Assembly (NCBI RefSeq): GCF_030503895.2
Contig: NZ_CP129970.2
Location: 746,001-810,000 of the forward strand
DNA: 64,000 nucleotides
Direction: 5' to 3'
Origin: Marivirga arenosa
GTDB taxonomy: Bacteria > Bacteroidota > Bacteroidia > Cytophagales > Cyclobacteriaceae
Below the pieces are notes generated by a model that did no database searches, was not told where the DNA came from, and worked only from the letters and a program-made list of their open reading frames with translations. Below, in pieces: positions 18,147 through 27,035 of the stretch (the first letter of the stretch is position 1; every line of letters starts with the position of its first letter). Made by a program: the position numbers and the translations under genes.

Positions 18147-18178
18147 ACAAAAAAAGACCATCCTTTCGGATGGTCTTT
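18147..18178 (-). terminator. Terminator of the FAS1 lipoprotein gene
   Basis: AAAGACCATCC (18153-18163) and GGATGGTCTTT (18168-18178) form a perfect 11-bp stem with a TTTC loop. Read on the minus strand it ends in TTTTTTTGTTTT, and it begins 22 bases after the FAS1 gene stop. Confidence 0.93.
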
Positions 18179-18199
18179 CAATTATCAATTTAATACTAT

Positions 18200-19720
18200 T
18201 TAAAATGCGTCAGCAACTACTTTAACATCAATGGTAATTGAACCAGTACCGTTAGTGTCGTTAACTTCAGCTACTTTTATTAATCCGAATAACCCTCCTC
18301 TAGCATCATCTAATTTGAAAGCAACTACACTACCTTCAACTAGGTTAGTAGCATCTGGATTTGCTGTTAATTCAGAATTTGCAACTCCTGCAACCTGTGC
18401 ATTTGTTACTATGCCATCAAATTCAGCTGCACTTAATTCTGTAACTTGGAACCTTGTTGCATTTCTTGTCCCAAATATGCCACTTATAGATAAATTTTGA
18501 GTATCAAAAACTGCATCTAAAGCATCAGAATCGATTGCACCTAAAGAATTTTTATTGTCTTGACCCCAATAATATGCAAAATCAATTGAAGCGGAAACAT
18601 CGATTGATGCATTATAACCAGTCCTAACATTTTCTATCGCATTATAAAAACTTGGATCAGTACTACCCTGTGCACCTAACAATACAGTTGAATATGAATT
18701 AGCATTAGATGAAACAAATCCTGCTACTGCATGAACTGTACCATTTCCTGTCACATTATCTGGTGAAACTACTGCAGCTCCACCAATAGATAATGTTGCA
18801 TTCCCTTGAAATTCAGTTGGCGATACAGTTACTTCACCACCTAGTGAGGTTAAAGTATTATCACCTGATTGCAATTGTCCTTGAATATCAGATGCAGATA
18901 AATTATCTCCTGCAATAACATGATTTAAAATTACAGATTCTAAGAAACTTACATCTGCTGTTGATGGATCAATTCCAGCTCCTTCAAATACAGCATTAAC
19001 TGGCGCGAATACCGTATAACTTCCTTGTCTGTTAGCAAGAATACCAGCAAATGGATCATCTCCTCTCTCCACTCTAGCTGCATCTACTCTTTGAATTGCT
19101 ACTGCTAATGATGAGAAATCCGCTGCTAATAATACAGTCCCTGATACTGTACCTAAGATTGGTGTTAATCTAGCTCCTACTGATGGCGGAATTAAAACAG
19201 AATTTACTTCATGGATTAATCCAGAAGTTGATGCTATATCAGTTTCTCCTAATGTAATCTCTGGATTTGTAGCACCTGTCTCTAAAGTTCCATTATTTAC
19301 TGTAATAACTTCGTCATTAAATGCTGTTGTTAATTCTCCAGATAAATCCGCTGCAGCAATTTCCTGACCTGGAACTAAATGGTAGGCTAATACTCCTTCA
19401 ATAATATCTGGGTTAATGGCACTAATATCTTGTGGAAAGCCTGGAGTTTCTAATAAAGAAACAAAGGCTGCGTTATTAGGTGCAAATAAAGTTTTTGCTC
19501 CATCTGCATTTAGCGTACTTACTAAATTGGGATAAACTGATACATACTTTACTAGTGAATCATATCCACCTAAGTCAATTAGTGTATCAACAATATTATC
19601 TTCTGGCTCTGGCTCTGGATCATCACCATCACATGCAGTAAACGTAAATGCAGTCGCTAATACAAATAGCATAGCTAGCAAACTGCTCGTTGGTTTTAAA
19701 AATAAATTTTTCTTCTTCAT
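18200..19720 (-). CDS. Lipoprotein with two FAS1 (fasciclin) domains
   Basis: A 506-residue secreted lipoprotein. The signal peptide ends in the lipobox-like FTFTAC (Cys near residue 30) and an acidic DGDDPEPEPED linker follows. Two FAS1 domains are seen: about 38-170 (LVKYVSVYPNLVSTLNADGAKTLFAP, then YHLVPGQEIAAADL) and about 180-330 (YTVFAPVNAVFEGAGIDP, then NHVIAGDNLSASDI). FAS1 domains mediate surface adhesion. The last ~170 residues, with FAYYWGQDNKNSLGA, form a further domain I cannot name. A longer frame to 19768 exists, but the lipoprotein signal starts at the ATG at 19718-19720. Confidence 0.9.
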   Translation of the reverse strand: MKKKNLFLKPTSSLLAMLFVLATAFTFTACDGDDPEPEPEDNIVDTLIDLGGYDSLVKYVSVYPNLVSTLNADGAKTLFAPNNAAFVSLLETPGFPQDISAINPDIIEGVLAYHLVPGQEIAAADLSGELTTAFNDEVITVNNGTLETGATNPEITLGETDIASTSGLIHEVNSVLIPPSVGARLTPILGTVSGTVLLAADFSSLAVAIQRVDAARVERGDDPFAGILANRQGSYTVFAPVNAVFEGAGIDPSTADVSFLESVILNHVIAGDNLSASDIQGQLQSGDNTLTSLGGEVTVSPTEFQGNATLSIGGAAVVSPDNVTGNGTVHAVAGFVSSNANSYSTVLLGAQGSTDPSFYNAIENVRTGYNASIDVSASIDFAYYWGQDNKNSLGAIDSDALDAVFDTQNLSISGIFGTRNATRFQVTELSAAEFDGIVTNAQVAGVANSELTANPDATNLVEGSVVAFKLDDARGGLFGLIKVAEVNDTNGTGSITIDVKVVADAF

Positions 19721-19890
19721 AGTAGTTTTGTTTGTTAATTGTTGTGAAAATAGGTATTTAAACCACATTCTTAAAATATTGTTGCAAAAAATTATTATGC
19801 ATAACGACTAATTTACATGAATAATATTCCGCAACTAATTGATTGACACTTTTTTATTGAAAATAGTTGTGAATTGACAATAAATAATTT

Positions 19891-19925
19891 TCAAAAGAAA
19901 AACCAATTGAAAAGGATTCAATTGG
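19891..19925 (-). terminator. Terminator after the DPP IV gene
   Basis: CCAATTGAA and TTCAATTGG form a perfect 9-bp stem (about 19904-19925) with a 4-base loop. On the minus strand it continues into TTTTTCTTTT. It lies about 25 bases past the peptidase stop at 19951. Confidence 0.85.
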
Positions 19926-19950
19926 CCTTTCTCTAATCACATATAATTTA

Positions 19951-22167
19951 TTACTTCAAATGTTGGTCTAAATAATTAATGTAATTATTCATCAGCAGTA
20001 TATAGCTTGGATAATTATAAGCTACACCGTGAGCGCCTGGAGGAAAAATCTTTAAATCATGATCTTTTCCATTATCAATAAGTCCTTTTACTAATTGAAA
20101 TGTATTTTGAACGTGAACATTTTCATCCATTGTACTATGTGCAATATACATATGGCCTTTTAAGTTTGGTGCATAAGTAGTAGAAGACGAATTAATATAT
20201 CCTTCTTCATTATCTTCTTCTAAGCCCATATATCTTTCCGCATAAATACTATCATATAGTCTCCAATCGGTTACGGGAGCACCCACTAATGCTACATTGA
20301 ATACATCTGGATGATTAAGAATGCTGAAACTACTCATATAACCACCGTAGCTATGTCCTCTGATTCCAATTTTAGAAGCATCCACATATCCTAATTCTAC
20401 CATATGGTTTGCTGCTTCAGCAAAGTCTTGCGCCTCAGCATGACCTAAATTTTTATAAACCACTTTTTCAAATTCTCGGCCATAGCCTCCTCCACCTCTG
20501 TTATTTACTTGAATTACAACATAGCCATTGTGAACCAAATACTGATGCCAAGCACTGGCCCTCCATTCATTATAAACAGATTGAGCTCCAGGTCCACCAT
20601 AAACATCCAGAACCATTGGGTACTTTTTATTTGAATCAAAACCAACAGGCTTATAAATTGCAATATCAATTTTATCACCTTCTGAATTAGTAAAACTAGA
20701 TAATTCAGGAGTTATAAAGGCAACACTTTTTAGCGCTTCATTTACTCCTTTATTTTCTTCAAGCATTTTAACCGTTTTACCTGAAGCATTTTTCAAAGCC
20801 ACTTTTGTTGGAGTGTTTACATTAGAATAACGATCGATAAAGTAAGTTGCTTCTGGTGCCATATCTATAGTATGACGACCTACCATATCAGTTAATTTCT
20901 TCTTACCCTTGCCATTGAAGTTAATTACATAAAGTTGGCGTTCTAATGGTGAATCTTCAGTGGAGCTGTAGTAGATTTTCTTTTTCTTACTATCAACAGC
21001 ATGAACAAAAACCACTTCCCAATCCCCATTTGTTACTTGATTTTGTAATTCTCCTTCATAATTATACCGGTAAAGGTGAGCATAACCATCCTTATCCGTA
21101 ATCCAGAAAAATTCTTTAGCATCCTTAGGGAAGAATGCATAATGCATAATACCTGCAAAGAAATCAAAAACATCAATCCATGCTTCAGACTCTTCTTCTA
21201 AAATCATTTGAGCTTTTCCATTATCAGCATCAGCCATATACATTTTCATATGCGTTTGTGCTCTATTCAAATGCATAACCGCTAATTTTGCTTTTTCAGC
21301 TGTCCAATAAATCCTTGGAATATATCCTTCCTCTAAAGGAACTTGCATCCACTCTTTAGATTGCTTTTCAACATTAATCACACCAATCTTAACAGTAGGA
21401 TTAGTGTCCCCCACTTGAGGATAAGGCAATTCTACCCATTCTTTATGAGTACCTTGGTAGTCTGTCATTTGGAAAATAGGAACCTCTCTTTCATCTGACT
21501 GCCAAAAAGCAATATACTCACTATCATGAGACCATTCCCATGCCTGAGCTAATCCAAATTCTTCTTCATAAGCCCAGCCAAAACGACCGTTGTAAAAACC
21601 GTCTTCCGCATCATCAGTTAATTGGGTTTCCTTTTTTGATGCAAGGTCGAATACAAATAAATTTCCTCCTCTTTCATACCCTACTTTTTTACCATTGGGA
21701 GATAATTCAGCTGTTTGAGCATCCTTAGCTACTAAATCCAATGTTTTCTCCTCGATAGAATAGTAGTAATAATCTGAAACACCTGATCTTCTCCATACAG
21801 GACGGAAGTTAGTTTGAAATAATAAGTATTTTGAATCATCTGACCATTGAAAAGATACATATTCAAAAGGATCTTCAGAGCCTGGTACTTTCAAACCCTC
21901 AGTAGAAAAGATTAAAGTTTCTTCATCTGCATCTGGATTATATGATTTTATGATTTGAGCTCCATTCTCTCCTCTTTCAGTGAAAGAATAAGCTTCCCCA
22001 TCGTTGATCCAATTAATATTTGTTGGTCCGCTGTTTCCGTTTAAAGGACGAGTGCCTGACATAGCCTCTTCAAAAGTGCTAAAGGTTTGTTTTTCTTGAG
22101 CTTGAACGGTAAAAGCCCACATCATTATAAGCAGGCCAAAAAGCTGCATTGATCGTTTCCTTATCAT
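19951..22167 (-). CDS. Dipeptidyl peptidase IV (S9B family prolyl peptidase)
   Basis: A 738-residue periplasmic DPP IV. The signal peptide spans about 1-23 (ending VQAQ). The beta-propeller covers about 95-500 and includes WAYEEEFGLA, the double-glutamate motif that grips the free N-terminus of the substrate. The alpha/beta-hydrolase domain follows, with nucleophile Ser606 in GHSYGGYMS, Asp681 in MDENVH and His713 in GAHGV. It removes X-Pro or X-Ala dipeptides from peptides, consistent with peptide use by Bacteroidota. An ATG 6 codons in (MQLF) is an alternative start. It is a single-gene unit with its own terminator. Confidence 0.95.
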   Translation of the reverse strand: MIRKRSMQLFGLLIMMWAFTVQAQEKQTFSTFEEAMSGTRPLNGNSGPTNINWINDGEAYSFTERGENGAQIIKSYNPDADEETLIFSTEGLKVPGSEDPFEYVSFQWSDDSKYLLFQTNFRPVWRRSGVSDYYYYSIEEKTLDLVAKDAQTAELSPNGKKVGYERGGNLFVFDLASKKETQLTDDAEDGFYNGRFGWAYEEEFGLAQAWEWSHDSEYIAFWQSDEREVPIFQMTDYQGTHKEWVELPYPQVGDTNPTVKIGVINVEKQSKEWMQVPLEEGYIPRIYWTAEKAKLAVMHLNRAQTHMKMYMADADNGKAQMILEEESEAWIDVFDFFAGIMHYAFFPKDAKEFFWITDKDGYAHLYRYNYEGELQNQVTNGDWEVVFVHAVDSKKKKIYYSSTEDSPLERQLYVINFNGKGKKKLTDMVGRHTIDMAPEATYFIDRYSNVNTPTKVALKNASGKTVKMLEENKGVNEALKSVAFITPELSSFTNSEGDKIDIAIYKPVGFDSNKKYPMVLDVYGGPGAQSVYNEWRASAWHQYLVHNGYVVIQVNNRGGGGYGREFEKVVYKNLGHAEAQDFAEAANHMVELGYVDASKIGIRGHSYGGYMSSFSILNHPDVFNVALVGAPVTDWRLYDSIYAERYMGLEEDNEEGYINSSSTTYAPNLKGHMYIAHSTMDENVHVQNTFQLVKGLIDNGKDHDLKIFPPGAHGVAYNYPSYILLMNNYINYLDQHLK

Positions 22168-22258
22168 AATAATTTATTATTCGTTTAAATCGGCTTGAAT
22201 TTAATAAAAATGTTCGGGAAATTAAGGCACTAATGTTGCTCAGAAAATTTATACCAAA

Positions 22259-23629
22259 TCAAAACTGATGTCTTTTTTTGATTACCCTAAGTTTCCAATA
22301 TCCCATTTTATAATAAGCAAAAGCAAGAATTGCGGCTAAGAAATTAGAAATCGGGAATGCCCACCAGATACCTTCGAATCCTAAAGATGTTTTATTCGAT
22401 AGCATAAATGCAGTAGGGAAACGAACAATCCACAAACTAAAAACAGAAATGAGCATTGATGCCTGTGTGAAACCAGCGCCATTGAATACTCCATTTAAAA
22501 TTTGCTGTACCCCTAGCAAACCAAAACTAGGCGCCATGATTTTAATAAATAATGCTCCGTTTTTAATCACTTTAGGATCATTGGGTATGAAAAAAGCTGT
22601 AATAGGTTCAGCAAAAAGAAATAGTAAAATACCAATAGCAGTAAGTCCGAAGAAGCCAATCTTATTACTTAAATCGCCTATTTTTTCTGCTCTCTTAATC
22701 TTATTCGCTCCAATATTTTGCCCTACTAAACTCGTAGTAGCAATAGCAAAACCCAAAGCGGGGACCACTACCAGACTTAAAATCCTAGCTCCTACTCCAT
22801 AGGCAGCAACTACTTCACTTCCAAAGCTCGTTACGAGCATGATCATAAAAGTCATACCTGCTGCACGGCTTGATTGATCTAAGCTTGAAGGAATTCCTAA
22901 CTCAAATAATTTTTTCACCCATAGAAAATCCCATTTCATATGTTTGAATTTAATTTGAATCCCCATTTTACCTCTAAATAGGATCAATAATCCAACAAAA
23001 GCAGAAATTCCTTGCGTAAAAACACTAGCCATAGCTGCCCCGGCAACTCCATTTCCTTCTATTGGTCCCCAACCGAAAATAAACAAAGGATCAAGGATCA
23101 GATTTAAAAATACTGTACCAAGAACAATAAACATAGGTAAGTACACATTCCCGATTCCCCTCATTAAGGACTGAAAAACAAAAAACATAAAAAGAAAGAC
23201 GAAGCCAAAAGAGGAGACTTGAAAATAGCTAATAGAGTCATTTAAGATCTCTGGACCAGCCCCTACAATTTTCATTAGGGGTTCAGCAGAAAAAAAGCCG
23301 ACTATTGCTAAAAGTATTGAGATGATGAATATGACTACAACCGTTTGAGAAGATGCATAATTGATTTTAATCTGATTATCTGCTCCTTTATGTTGAGAAA
23401 CGATAACGGTACCTGCTAACGTTAAACCACCCCCTAGCGCTAGAATTAGAAACAAAATCGGAAAGCTTAAACTTACAGCTGCTACCGCATTGGCTCCTAG
23501 CCTACCTAACCAAAAAGTATCGATTAGTTGATAGGCAGTTTGTAAAACATTAGCCATGATGATGGGAAATGCAAGGCTTACCAATGAATTTAAAATCTTT
23601 CCTTCTGTATACTTTTTGGATTTTGCCAT
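22259..23629 (-). CDS. MATE family efflux transporter
   Basis: A 456-residue multidrug/toxin extruder with about twelve membrane helices in two six-helix halves. The first half opens ILNSLVSLAFPIIMANVLQTAYQLIDTFWLGRLG, with the family's P and D residues, and the second opens with KLFELGIPSSLDQSSRA. It would exchange Na+ or H+ for cationic compounds across the inner membrane. Length and topology are standard. The gene is divergent from the AidB-like gene. The substrate cannot be predicted. Confidence 0.92.
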   Translation of the reverse strand: MAKSKKYTEGKILNSLVSLAFPIIMANVLQTAYQLIDTFWLGRLGANAVAAVSLSFPILFLILALGGGLTLAGTVIVSQHKGADNQIKINYASSQTVVVIFIISILLAIVGFFSAEPLMKIVGAGPEILNDSISYFQVSSFGFVFLFMFFVFQSLMRGIGNVYLPMFIVLGTVFLNLILDPLFIFGWGPIEGNGVAGAAMASVFTQGISAFVGLLILFRGKMGIQIKFKHMKWDFLWVKKLFELGIPSSLDQSSRAAGMTFMIMLVTSFGSEVVAAYGVGARILSLVVVPALGFAIATTSLVGQNIGANKIKRAEKIGDLSNKIGFFGLTAIGILLFLFAEPITAFFIPNDPKVIKNGALFIKIMAPSFGLLGVQQILNGVFNGAGFTQASMLISVFSLWIVRFPTAFMLSNKTSLGFEGIWWAFPISNFLAAILAFAYYKMGYWKLRVIKKRHQF

Positions 23630-23699
23630 TAGGAAAGATACGGCTTTTTACCTTAAGCGTTGAGTTAAAAAACAATACTAAATCCTATTAAAAATAAAT

Positions 23700-23721
23700 T
23701 AGGCAAAAAAGCCTATTTTTT
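23700..23721 (+). terminator. Weak hairpin with T-run in the MATE/AidB divergent region
   Basis: TAGGC (23700-23704) and GCCTA (23711-23715) form a 5-bp stem over an A6 loop, followed by six T residues. It lies between divergent genes, where a terminator is not expected, so it may be a leader attenuator for the AidB-like gene or chance. Confidence 0.3.
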
Positions 23722-23764
23722 CTCGTTAATTTGATTTAACTTTTAAATTAAAATTGAATAAACC

Positions 23765-25462
23765 ATGGAAGACACTAAGCAAAAGCAAGTTGTAAAAAAT
23801 CAAGTTGTGGATAATTCTTTCCAATCAAGTCGGAATTTTTTTGAAAGCGACCTGATTTTGAAAGAATATTTGAATAGAAAATTAAGTTCTGAAGGACTTA
23901 ACTACATGAAGCCTATATTAACTAAAACTGGACGCTCAGCTGCTCAAAAAATGGATGAACTATCCTTAGATGCTGACAAAAATGGCCCTGAGTTAATAAA
24001 AAGAAATTTCTTTGGCGAAACGATTGATCAAGTAAAATTCCATCCTGCCTATGATCGCTTAATGCAAATTGCTGTTGACTCCGAGATGTTTAAAGTAAAA
24101 TGGGACCCTCAATTAAAACAAAAGTTCTCTAAAGAACTGCATAGTCTGGGATTTTCTTCAGGCTACTTATACGCCATGAGCGAAATAGGTCAGTATTGTC
24201 CCCTTTGCATGACGGATGGGGTAGCACGACTGATCGATTTACATTGTTCGGAAGAGGATAAGGAAAGATTACTACCTCATATTCATACGACTGAACTAGA
24301 AGAATTCTTTACAGGTGCTATGTTTCTTACTGAAAAATCAGGCGGTTCTGATGTAGGTAGAAATCTAGTGAAAGCCAAAAAACAGCCTGATGGAAGTTAT
24401 TTATTATCTGGTGAGAAATGGTTTTGCAGCAATGTAAATGCAGAATTGATTTTTGCTTTAGCTAGAACTGACGAAAATATAGAAGGGACGAGAGGCTTGT
24501 CTATTTTTCTTATAGAAAAACATTTAGCAGATGGAAGTTTGAATAAATTACCAATTGTTAGATTGAAAGATAAATTGGGAGTAAGATCTATGGCAAGTGC
24601 TGAATGCATATTGGATGGGACTAAAGCAAAGTTGATTGGTGATGAGTTCAATGGTTTTAAGATCATGACCGATATGATTAACCTTTCAAGACTTTATAAT
24701 TCAGTAGCCGCATTGTCTGGAGCCAGAAGAGCACTAATAGAAGCTTACAACTTCAATCTATTCAGAAATAGCTTTGGAAAAACAGCCATTGAGCATACGT
24801 TGATAAAAGAGAAACTTTTCGAATTAGGCAGCCTTAATGTTGCGAATTTCTATTTAACGTGGCGAGCAATTGAAGCGCTCAATAAAGCTGATAATGGAGA
24901 TGAGAAAGAAAAGCATTTAGGTCGGTTGATAACCCCTATGATCAAAAAATGGTCTGCTGAAAAAGCAGTATATATCACCCGAGAAAGTATGGAACTAATG
25001 GGAGGAATAGGCTATATTGAAGATGGAGTTTTGCCTAAAATTATGCGAGATGTAATGGTACTTCCTATATGGGAAGGTGCAGGTAATATTATGATTTTAG
25101 ATATGCTCAGAGCAAGTTTTAAATCTGATGGCCTCAAAGTAATGATGGAAGAAATAAAATCAGCTTTAGGCATAAATCAGGAATTTGATAATGTTATCTT
25201 GGAGCAATTAAAAATGGTAGAAAGTAAAATGAACGCTCTTTTTGAAATGAAACAAGAAGAATTAGAGCTTCATGCTAAGTATTTCTTCAACAAGCTTACA
25301 AGGGTTTTTCAACTATGCATTATTTTAAAGAATTGGAATAATGATAACGAAGCTTGGATGAAACCTACGGCACAATATTTAAAATCAGAATTAAATAATG
25401 AGGAAAATATAGCGGTCAGAGATGTTGATGAAATCAAAGGCTTAATAGCATGGTCAATTTAA
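23765..25462 (+). CDS. AidB-like acyl-CoA dehydrogenase
   Basis: A 565-residue acyl-CoA dehydrogenase-fold flavoprotein. The FAD-binding core shows FTGAMFLTEKSGGSDVGRN (about 190-208), SGEKWFCSNVNAE and the C-terminal RESMELMGGIGYIEDG. The extended N-terminus (QVVDNSFQSSRNFFESD) and the ~90-residue C-terminal extension place it with the AidB-type members, which in E. coli belong to the alkylation response. Whether this one is a dehydrogenase or a protective AidB homologue is not clear. It is followed 16 bases later by a deiminase gene on the same strand. Confidence 0.85.
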   Translation: MEDTKQKQVVKNQVVDNSFQSSRNFFESDLILKEYLNRKLSSEGLNYMKPILTKTGRSAAQKMDELSLDADKNGPELIKRNFFGETIDQVKFHPAYDRLMQIAVDSEMFKVKWDPQLKQKFSKELHSLGFSSGYLYAMSEIGQYCPLCMTDGVARLIDLHCSEEDKERLLPHIHTTELEEFFTGAMFLTEKSGGSDVGRNLVKAKKQPDGSYLLSGEKWFCSNVNAELIFALARTDENIEGTRGLSIFLIEKHLADGSLNKLPIVRLKDKLGVRSMASAECILDGTKAKLIGDEFNGFKIMTDMINLSRLYNSVAALSGARRALIEAYNFNLFRNSFGKTAIEHTLIKEKLFELGSLNVANFYLTWRAIEALNKADNGDEKEKHLGRLITPMIKKWSAEKAVYITRESMELMGGIGYIEDGVLPKIMRDVMVLPIWEGAGNIMILDMLRASFKSDGLKVMMEEIKSALGINQEFDNVILEQLKMVESKMNALFEMKQEELELHAKYFFNKLTRVFQLCIILKNWNNDNEAWMKPTAQYLKSELNNEENIAVRDVDEIKGLIAWSI

Positions 25463-25478
25463 TAATCTTTAATTATTT

Positions 25479-26324
25479 ATGGTTTTAGATACGGAATGCA
25501 ATACAGTTTACTTTTCAGAAAAATTAAAAGAGAATTTCCCGGATGAATTTGCCTTGATTTGTGAAAAATTAGCTCCATTTGAATATATCAACATCAAATT
25601 ATTAAAAGGGACAAAAGATGAATGGGCCAGAGACTACATGCCCATTCAAACACATGCGAAACGTTTATTAAAATTTCGCTATCAACCTAGTTATGAGCCC
25701 AGATCAAACTGGACAGACCCAACAACTGTCATTAAAGAAAACAATCTAAAATGCCGTTTTTCAAAACATAACATCAATCTAGATGGAGGCAACATCATAA
25801 AATGGAAAGATAAGGTTATTATTTCAGACAGGGTTGAAACAGAAAATCATATCTACAAAGATGATCCTGATTTACTCTACCAAAGAATAGCTGATGACCT
25901 AAAAACAGAAGTACTGAAAATAAAAGCCCATGAAGAAAAAGATGATATGACGGGCCATATTGACGGCATGATGCGTTTTGTAGATGGCAATACTCTAATT
26001 GGGAACGACCTAAATCAAGAATATAAAGCAATCAAAAATTCAATTGAGAACTTATGTGAAAAGAATAATTTCAAATACATCAACATGCCTTTCTTCACAG
26101 ATCATGAAAATCACTATTCCGCTATAGGAATTTATGTAAATTTCCTTGAAATAGCAGATGTTATTCTATTCCCTATCTTTAATCACCCAAAGCAGAAAAA
26201 TGAACAAGCACTTCAAATCATCCATGAGGCTTTTCCAAAAAGAACCATAATCCCTATTAACATAGATGCAATAGGGAAACATGGGGGATTGATGAATTGC
26301 ATTAGCTGGTGCTTAAAGGAGTAA
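25479..26324 (+). CDS. Agmatine deiminase / peptidylarginine deiminase family protein
   Basis: A 281-residue guanidino-group hydrolase of the PAD_porph family. Visible catalytic elements are DEWARDYMP (about 48-56), NINLDGGN (substrate loop), GHIDGMMRF (about 158-166, catalytic His and Asp) and the C-terminal GGLMNCISW with the nucleophilic Cys. Family members hydrolyse agmatine or C-terminal peptidyl arginine. It is shorter than the usual ~340 residues of agmatine deiminases, with a compact N-terminus. It has no signal peptide and probably forms an operon with the upstream AidB-like gene. Confidence 0.82.
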   Translation: MVLDTECNTVYFSEKLKENFPDEFALICEKLAPFEYINIKLLKGTKDEWARDYMPIQTHAKRLLKFRYQPSYEPRSNWTDPTTVIKENNLKCRFSKHNINLDGGNIIKWKDKVIISDRVETENHIYKDDPDLLYQRIADDLKTEVLKIKAHEEKDDMTGHIDGMMRFVDGNTLIGNDLNQEYKAIKNSIENLCEKNNFKYINMPFFTDHENHYSAIGIYVNFLEIADVILFPIFNHPKQKNEQALQIIHEAFPKRTIIPINIDAIGKHGGLMNCISWCLKE

Positions 26325-26327
26325 GTT

Positions 26328-26762
26328 TTAAACCATAGGCTTTTTTAAACTTTGAAGCTTTTCAATAAGACTTTGCTCATCACCAAACTGTTCTATTGTA
26401 AAGCCAATCGCACTAGTCTTTTTTCTAAGATTTGATGCTGCCACTTTTGACATGATCTCTGAAGGATCTAGAAGCTGTGCATGAAAAAGCTTTTTACCAT
26501 TTAAGTGTTCAAGAACTGGAGGAAAAAGATTATTGAGCACCCAGTCCTGAGCATCTAATGAAATTATACCCATTTTTCTTATGTCTGCAATTAAATTAGT
26601 AGTATTTAGTTGTTTAAATGCTTGAACTACACTTCCATTAATCAATATAAATTCATCCATTGTTTTCACTTTACTTTTATATTGTAAGAAAAGTGCGTCT
26701 AAATTTTCATCGTAATAAACGCAAGCTGAATCATTCTCGAAAAAGATTTTTGATTTTTCCAT
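26328..26762 (-). CDS. STAS-like (SpoIIAA-like) small protein, function unknown
   Basis: A 144-residue cytoplasmic protein beginning MEKSKIFFENDSACVYYDEN. The order of strands and helices (LDALFLQYKSK; NLIADIRKMGIISLDAQDWVLNNLFPP) resembles the SpoIIAA-like STAS proteins common in Bacteroidota, but no phosphorylatable serine motif is obvious. It is convergent with the deiminase gene (3-base gap). The fold assignment is tentative and no partner kinase or phosphatase is encoded nearby. Confidence 0.6.
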   Translation of the reverse strand: MEKSKIFFENDSACVYYDENLDALFLQYKSKVKTMDEFILINGSVVQAFKQLNTTNLIADIRKMGIISLDAQDWVLNNLFPPVLEHLNGKKLFHAQLLDPSEIMSKVAASNLRKKTSAIGFTIEQFGDEQSLIEKLQSLKKPMV

Positions 26763-26953
26763 ATCCCCTATTTTTATTGAATTATCATATAAAAATAGTA
26801 TTTATTATTCATTAACCAATATTTAATTTCAATATTTAAACATTAGAATAAAGTCGCTGAATCTTTCTTTCTTATATTCAAGCTGCCTTCATATTTTCAG
26901 CTTTAAGTTTAATTGATTCAATTAAAGAAGAAACTAAAATATACTAAAGTTTG

Positions 26954-26961
26954 TACTTTTG
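26954..26961 (+). promoter_or_regulatory. Bacteroidota -7 box (TACTTTTG) before the MORN-containing operon
   Basis: TACTTTTG followed by CGG matches TAnnTTTG and lies 74 bases upstream of the ATG at 27036, giving a leader of roughly 65 bases. No TTTG element is seen at the usual -33 distance. Confidence 0.45.
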
Positions 26962-27035
26962 CGGAGTCCATTTAATTATTAGACTAACCATCTAAATAGT
27001 TAGATAAAACGACATCATTAAGTTCGCTTTCAAAA

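Noticed and set aside
18231-18500. Plus-strand open frame inside the FAS1 lipoprotein gene
   Set aside because: It is antisense to a clearly coding region and its composition is that of a mirrored beta-rich gene.
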